The notes under the pieces are model-generated. The model saw nothing but the letters and a program-made list of their open reading frames with translations, searched no databases and was not told where the DNA came from. 13,113 nucleotides of DNA from Gloeophyllum trabeum ATCC 11539. Lineage: Eukaryota; Basidiomycota; Agaricomycetes; Gloeophyllales; Gloeophyllaceae. Positions 8,855-13,113 of the stretch are shown here, one piece after another. How positions within the stretch are numbered: the stretch's first letter is position 1; the number at the start of each line of letters is the position of its first letter. The position numbers and the translations under genes were made by a program. Location: positions 744,590 through 757,702 of the forward strand of contig NW_006920425.1 of NCBI RefSeq assembly GCF_000344685.1, in the 5' to 3' direction.

Positions 8855-9597
8855 GCAGTGCTACATCCACAACAACAACGCGGCGTGCTCGGAGAGCGTC
8901 TGTGGATTGCTTCGTGACTTCTGCAGTGGCAGTCCGAAGCGGTTTGTTGTAGAAATGGTACGTGAATTGGTCCTTTTCAGTCCTTGATCATTCAGCTGAC
9001 CTGCACACCAATATATAGATAGACTTTGTCTGTAGACCAGCAATATATTGTGCTTGCAACTTAGTATCGAGCGTCCCTGCTTGCACCGTCTCCCCGACTG
9101 CATTTCGGCTTACCCCTCAAGACCGGGAGGGCTTCGCGCCTCGGTTGTTGACTTTGCATAGGATATCCCCACGCAGTCAACGTGCTCGCGAAGCTCGCGG
9201 CTCACGCGTTCTCGAGCACATGCGAAAGAGTGTTCGCGAGACCGGTTTCGTGCGGTATGTCTCTCGCATTTCTCGTCGTTCGCCTTATCTGACAGTCTGG
9301 TCGACTTTCCACAGGATCCTATGCCCCTGCCGACTTTGGAACCCGGAGCCGTCGACTTGGGGCCGCACGCGTCTGCTAGGACCATCGCGTCCAGCCTGTG
9401 CTCGATCCCCCGACCTCGTTATGCATGCATGGCTGCTTCCCGTCCTCGCGTCTGCTGTCTCGCTGGCTCCACGACTTGTTCTTCTCCCCGCCATCACCTC
9501 TGACTCCCGCGCCGTGGCGTGTCCCGTACGCCGTCGGTTCGACGCTACCGGTCCCGCCTTCCCGCTCCCGCAAGATTTATTCGGCATGACGAAGTAG
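8855..9597 (+). pseudogene. Candidate spliced reading frame, unrecognised
   Basis: Three open segments join in frame: 8855-8957 (contains CYIHNNNAACSESVCGLLRD and SGSPKRFVVEM), 9019-9254 (begins IDFVCRPAIYCACNLVSS) and 9315-9597 (ends DLFGMTK, stop TAG at 9595-9597). The gaps are a 61-bp intron shape (8958-9018; GTACGT, GCTGAC, ATATAG) and a 60-bp one (9255-9314; GTATGT, CTGAC, CACAG). A possible 77-bp intron shape at 8778-8854 precedes the first. No start codon is defended, and the ATG at 8690 is out of phase with exon 8855. No domain is recognised. The introns look better than the protein. Confidence 0.22.
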
Positions 9598-9667
9598 CTA
9601 TGGATCGAGCTACGGTGAGCACGAGCACGAGATACGCGGTCAGTCTCGCGCTCCCGAAGCTAGCTCG

Positions 9668-9721
9668 GTAAGACCTATACTGCTCGACGCCTTTTACTTG
9701 CTGACTCGAGTGCGCCGCTAG
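9668..9721 (+). other. Intron-like segment, 54 bp
   Basis: Donor GTAAGA, branch CTGAC near 9701, acceptor GCTAG. The repeat motif starts 6 bases after the acceptor. Confidence 0.35.
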
Positions 9722-10132
9722 GGAAACACGGGTCGTATCCTCGTCCAACAAGTCGGTATAACTGCGTACAACGGCGCATCGGCACCGACTTCCTGTATTC
9801 GGTGGCACATCTATTCCCGACGACGCTTCCCTCTGCTCCTTAGACCCCTTGCTATGCTCTAGAGAACTGCGTGCACGGCCTACCTCCGGTGAGTCTGTTT
9901 GAAACCCCCGCTGGGCGATGACGGGACATGTCGATGGTTCGACGGCGCGTATAGCGCCGTGCGTCATCTTGGCCTCGCCGGCCCTTGCTAGGTCGGTCCG
10001 ACCACCTTCGACCAAGACGAGACGTATCGACGTCCCGTTGGCGGTGTCGGCAGCGCCGTAGGCGCTTTTCAGTACCTCTGGCTTTCTCTCACGCCCTCTA
10101 TCTCGCCGTCTATGGCTACGTCGCGTGATTGT

Positions 10133-10190
10133 GTAAGTAGATACACCTTTGCCTTCCCAATCTATCACTCACTGCAATGTCCCCGCATAG
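10133..10190 (+). other. Intron-like segment, 58 bp (module 1)
   Basis: Donor GTAAGT, CTCAC at internal position 36-40, acceptor CATAG. The motif copy at 10195 starts 5 bases later. Confidence 0.45.
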
Positions 10191-10514
10191 CAACGATGGT
10201 ATAGATCGACATCCCGAGAGCTGCGTGCTTGTCACGAGCTCCCCGCTGGTACCGCGCACTCGATTCGCGGCATGACCCCTGCTGCCTTGTGTCTGCGTGC
10301 ACACTTGGTCTTCCGCGCCCCGGAATCGCGAAGACGGGACGTATCGCCGTCCGCGGAGCGGTGTTGGATGGCGCTCATGTCTCTATGCCAACGCCGAGTC
10401 GCTTCGTCGTCCCCGAGGAGGACAGGATGTATCGTCGTCGTGGGAGCGGTGCCGAAGACGTCGTGTCATGGAGCGGCGCTCTCACGGCTGTGCCGAACTG
10501 TCCTCGATGGCTTC

Positions 10515-10572
10515 GTGAGTGGAATCCGTCTTTCGCTGTCGGTCTTGACTGACTTTTGGCATCCTCACCTAG
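10515..10572 (+). other. Intron-like segment, 58 bp (module 2)
   Basis: Donor GTGAGT, CTGAC at internal position 35-39, acceptor CCTAG. The motif copy at 10578 starts 6 bases later. It lies 382 bp from the equivalent segment of module 1. Confidence 0.5.
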
Positions 10573-10891
10573 CAAAGATGAGACACATCGACTTCCCGCC
10601 AGGGGCGTGCCTGACTCTTCCAGACGATAACCCTTCTCGGCCACGACGCTCGTGCGGTGTCTGCCCTCGCCATCCATCCCACACCGTCGATGTCGGTCTC
10701 GTCGAGCACTCGGTACGCAAAGATGGTATGTATCGCCGTCCGGGGAGCGGCGTTGCACGGGGCTGGGACCGCGCGCTAGCGTCGAGGTCGTTTCGTCGTT
10801 CCTGACAATGACGGGATGTATTGTTGTCTGACACCGACTCGAGGGCGCCCGCCATTGAGCGCCTCGCAGAGGCGCGACGCCTGCCGAGTAT

Positions 10892-10949
10892 GTGAGTATG
10901 ATTGACCCTTACTTCCTTCCCTGTCACTGACTTGGGGCCCGCGATTTAG
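10892..10949 (+). other. Intron-like segment, 58 bp (module 3)
   Basis: Donor GTGAGT, CTGAC at internal position 36-40, acceptor TTTAG. A weak motif copy starts at 10954. It lies 377 bp from the equivalent segment of module 2. Confidence 0.5.
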
Positions 10950-11574
10950 CGGGGACGGGTCGTTGACCTGCAACGGGTGGGTGCGCGCGCCCGCCGCGGC
11001 CACCGACAGACAGCATGACTCCCTCGACATCCATCCTCGCCGTCGACTCCCCGCCGCCTCCCTCTCCGCTCCGACAAAGTGCCCGTATGCGAATACGGGA
11101 CGTATCGCCGCACCGGAAGCTGCGTGCTCGCACGCGGCTATGGTGGCTCTAGGCGATACCCTTCGCGTTCGCCGCCCTTGCGCGCGGTCTACCCCCTCCC
11201 GTCGACTCTACCCGGTACCGTCGACGTCGTCCCCACGTGGTCTGGTGAGGCCCTCCGGTCAGCAAAGACGGGATGTATCGCGTTCCCGCGAGCGGCGTGA
11301 AGCCCCGCTCCATGTCTGAATTTATCAAGCGGGGGTCCTCTGCGCCGTGTGTTCGTGGATGTCGGACTCGTTGCGACGCGGCTCTCCGAGGCTGGATTCT
11401 CAATGGTTTACGGTGCTCTGAGCGTCATGTTTCTTATTCAGCCACTAATCAAGACTTTTCGGTACAGCCAAAGCATGTGGGATGCCTCCAGGAGCTGCTG
11501 ACACGCAGGCGATACTCTACGACGATGCTACGCTGCCCATCGCCTTCCGCTGAGCGGGTCGCGATGCTTCGTCG

Positions 11575-11635
11575 GTGAGCACGTCTGCTAGCTCCCGCTG
11601 ACGCTCTTCTCGCCGTGGATGGCAGGCTTCGATGC
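11575..11635 (+). other. Intron-like segment, 61 bp
   Basis: Donor GTGAGC, branch CTGAC near 11598, acceptor GGCAG. The last motif copy (11662) follows 27 bases later. Confidence 0.3.
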
Positions 11636-11690
11636 CCACTGCGCCCATGCGCTCGGACGAAGACGCGGCGTATCCTCGCCGGCCGTCGGA

Positions 11691-12257
11691 GAGGGGGCAT
11701 GTCGCGATTCGGCGAGCGGGGGTCTTGGTCGGCTCTCGGGCAGGGGGTTGGAGGGGGGGGGGCCATGATTGTCGAGGAGCGGATGAGAGGGAGGGGTGGA
11801 GCTGGTGAGTTCTATTTGCTGTGGCTCGGAGTGTGGCACTGACGGTGTGTCGATAGGAGTTGACGCCATAGCTCTGGAGGGGGAGCGGACGGGGGAGGTG
11901 TATTCCGTAGTCCATAAAGATGTACATTATCGAAACTACTCGTACGCGAACCTTGACCCTAAATCGGAGCCACCATGTATGCCGTCGTGGCCAGGGCGAA
12001 TAAGGCGCGAGTCGGGAGAACGGGATGTGTGGCAGTAAGATGAGCTTAGGGCAGGCTGTACCAGAGGTCAAAGACTATACAGCTATACCAAACCCCCCTC
12101 TTTACCTTGCAGTTGAGGGCCGGGTCAAGGAGACTTGCAGCACTTTTTTATTTGGTTCCAGCGCCTACGCACGGCTATCACTGCACAAACAGAGGATACG
12201 GGGTCAGACGGCGGGGAACCAGACACGGCGAGTTGACGTTCAGCCCACTCGCTCCAA
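11691..12257. other. Intergenic stretch upstream of the second KRE6/SKN1 start
   Basis: No gene is supported. A G-rich stretch lies at about 11744-11800 (runs near 11747 and 11754-11762). Open frames on both strands here show no domain. Confidence 0.5.
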
Positions 12258-12326
12258 GGACAGCGTCAGTCTGCCTTCATCCGATGCGGACAGCGTCAGT
12301 CTGTCTTCATCCGATGCGGGCAGCGT
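12258..12326 (+). repeat. 30-bp tandem repeat, 2.3 units
   Basis: Units at 12258-12287 and 12288-12317 begin GGACAGCGTCAGTCTG and end TTCATCCGATGC. They differ at one base (C/T at unit position 17). A partial third unit, GGGCAGCGT, is at 12318-12326. The array lies about 200-270 bp upstream of the start codon at 12529, in its likely promoter. One plus frame reads it as a 10-residue Ser-rich repeat, but no gene is supported there. Confidence 0.85.
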
Positions 12327-12483
12327 TATCTACCCAACCCGACTCGGCGTAGCATCGCACGCACACGTCCAGTACTTGGACATTCCACGACATTGACACC
12401 GGCGCCTAGATATCGCCGGAAAAGGAAACACGCCTGTCCGTCCCAGCGACACTTGACACCTCCCACACGGCCCTGCCCGCCGG

Positions 12484-12528
12484 CCCCTCTCTCTTTTCCT
12501 CCCGCCTCTCACCGTACGGACGCCCAGC
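12484..12528 (+). promoter_or_regulatory. Pyrimidine-rich core promoter / 5' leader of KRE6/SKN1
   Basis: Positions 12484-12510 are almost entirely C and T, a common feature just upstream of fungal start codons where transcription begins. The start context is CAGCATGTC, with A at -3. No TATA box is evident near it. Confidence 0.45.
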
Positions 12529-13113
12529 ATGTCCGCCTCTTGGCCCGCCCAGGACGGCGCCGGCAGCGACGAAGACCGCCGCCGCCGCTCCGACTCGACG
12601 TCGCCCCTGTCCGGCTCGTCCGACGAGTCCACGCCCAGCGGCAGCCAGAGCGCCACCACCACCACCACCAGCGCCAGCGCCAGCGCCGCGTACCCGCCGC
12701 CGCCGCCCTCGCCGTCCGTCGAGCAGCCGCTCCTCCCCGCCGCCGACCGCCCCCCGCAGCGCTCGCTCTCCTCCGGCGCGTTCGTCTCGTCCCCGCTCAA
12801 CCCGAACCACCCCGCCTCCCCTCCGCCCCCGCCCCAGCCGCGCTCCCGCCCCGTCTCGCGCGCGGGCAGCATGCTCTTCACCCGCATCGCGAGCGAGGAC
12901 TCGCAGGTCCTCACCGGCCAGCGCGGGTCCATGCTGCTCTACCGCCTCGCGAGCGACGACGACAACGGCGAGCTGCTCCCCCCGCCACGCGCCCTCGCCG
13001 GCGGCAGCAACCGCGACTCGGTCATCTCCAGCTCCGGCGACTCCGTCTTCTCCATCTCGTCCGACTCCAAGTACCCCTCCGGCTCGCTCACCCACCCGCG
13101 CGGGCTCATCCCG
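12529..13113 (+). CDS. SKN1: KRE6/SKN1-family beta-glucan synthesis protein, N-terminus (cut by the window end)
   Basis: The ATG at 12529 opens 195 codons, uninterrupted to the window edge. It begins MSASWPAQDGAGSDEDRRRR and continues with a Ser/Thr/Pro-rich, low-complexity cytosolic tail: five Thr in a row, alternating Ser-Ala, five Pro in a row, and several SRAGSM/SSSGDS-like serine clusters that could be phosphorylated. From 12760 on it equals bases 1-354 except for one silent change at 13059 (TCG for TCC, Ser), so it is the same protein as the gene at the left edge and supplies that copy's missing start. The membrane anchor and catalytic domain would lie beyond the window. A long tail before the single membrane segment is usual for the family. 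This start was chosen because it is in frame with the left-hand copy and has a suitable leader. It is either a second gene copy or the true beginning of the left-hand gene if the two window ends are the same locus. Confidence 0.9.
   Translation, partial: MSASWPAQDGAGSDEDRRRRSDSTSPLSGSSDESTPSGSQSATTTTTSASASAAYPPPPPSPSVEQPLLPAADRPPQRSLSSGAFVSSPLNPNHPASPPPPPQPRSRPVSRAGSMLFTRIASEDSQVLTGQRGSMLLYRLASDDDNGELLPPPRALAGGSNRDSVISSSGDSVFSISSDSKYPSGSLTHPRGLIP
12760..13113 (+). repeat. 354-bp near-identical copy of the window's first 354 bases
   Basis: Base-by-base reading of 12760-13113 against 1-354 gives one difference: C at 300, G at 13059. There are no gaps. The offset is 12,759. The repeat is cut by the window's left edge on one copy and by its right edge on the other, so its real extent is unknown. 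Confidence 0.97.

Larger units (their letters stand above)
9668..11690 (+). repeat. Array of degenerate motif repeats in intron-bearing modules
   Basis: The consensus GACGGGATGTATCGCCGTC, often followed by CCG-GAGCGGCG, recurs. By-eye matches out of 19: 10016 (16), 10333 (18), 10421 (17), 10722 (17), 10810 (17), 11267 (17), 11094 (15), 9727 (14), 10195 (13), 11662 (13), 10578 (12); 10954 is weaker. The copies form modules: 10195/10333/10421 correspond to 10578/10722/10810 (shifts 383, 389, 389) and to 10954/11094 (shift about 375). Segments 10333-10440 and 10722-10829 align without gaps. Intron-shaped segments precede the first motif of each module. On the minus strand some copies translate to YIPSL, on the plus strand to DGMYRRPGSG. 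Neither frame stays open, so no protein is claimed. Confidence 0.7.

Noticed and set aside
9545..10168. 207-codon minus-strand open frame
   Set aside because: No recognisable domain; it overlaps the repeat array and two plus-strand intron-like segments, and open frames of this size are expected by chance in GC-rich DNA.
9727..11680. Repeat array considered as a CRISPR
   Set aside because: Copies are degenerate, spacing varies from 88 to over 300 bp, and the organism is a eukaryote.
11517..12071. 184-codon minus-strand open frame
   Set aside because: Low-complexity Pro/Arg/Ser translation without a domain, in a different composition context from real exons.
12025..12396. 123-codon plus-strand frame with a DSVSLPSSDA-type repeat
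   Set aside because: The protein repeat is just the 30-bp minisatellite read in one frame; there is no domain and it lies in the likely promoter of KRE6/SKN1.
12330..13095. Long minus-strand open frames (229 and 200 codons) opposite the KRE6/SKN1 N-terminus
   Set aside because: They are antisense shadows of a GC-rich exon and its leader; the translations are low-complexity Arg/Gly/Ala and the plus strand is clearly the coding one.
1..13113. tRNA or rRNA genes
   Set aside because: Scanning by eye for A-box/B-box pairs (GGTTCGANTCC-type) and cloverleaf folds gave only isolated partial matches; nothing resembled rRNA.

Overview
The window looks like nuclear DNA of a filamentous basidiomycete, probably an Agaricomycete. 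The grounds are GC-rich coding exons, short introns (about 50-60 bp) with GTGAGT/GTGCGT donors, CTAAC/CTGAC branch sites and TAG/CAG acceptors, and a recognisable KRE6/SKN1-type beta-glucan synthesis gene. I see no prokaryotic operon and no tRNA or rRNA.

Layout. (1) 1-2542: five exons of a KRE6/SKN1 gene, open at the left edge. They encode the cytosolic tail, one membrane anchor and the first part of the GH16-type catalytic domain with its EIDILE motif. Intron 1 is unusually long (854 bp) and holds degenerate internal duplications. After exon 5 the family's remaining C-terminal part cannot be found, so the gene appears cut off at its 3' end. (2) About 2960-7900: a long, less GC-rich stretch with no gene I can support. 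It holds a 48-bp tandem duplication, a five-run G-quadruplex motif and a cluster of hairpins at 7.2-7.6 kb, one with a perfect 17-bp stem. (3) About 7950-11700: plus-strand sequence rich in intron-shaped segments but with broken reading frames. Within 9.67-11.7 kb a motif of about 19 bp (consensus GACGGGATGTATCGCCGTC) recurs at least 11 times, organised in modules of about 380 bp. Three of these modules each carry a 58-bp intron-like segment directly before the motif. (4) 12258-12326: a 30-bp tandem repeat upstream of the last gene. (5) 12529-13113: the 5' end of a KRE6/SKN1 gene with its start codon.

The most striking point is that the last 354 bases (12760-13113) match the first 354 bases (1-354) at 353 of 354 positions. 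The window's suffix is therefore its prefix, and the reading frame runs on through the join. If the two ends are the same locus, the sequence is one 12,759-bp unit, either tandemly repeated or circular, with a single KRE6/SKN1 gene starting at 12529 and continuing into position 1. An allelic or assembly overlap is the plain alternative. If they are different loci, the window holds a very recent, 3'-truncated duplicate lying about 9.5 kb upstream of another copy.

Apart from the KRE6/SKN1 gene, no product could be named. The candidate exons at 7.9-9.6 kb are described with low confidence as unrecognised or decayed genes.
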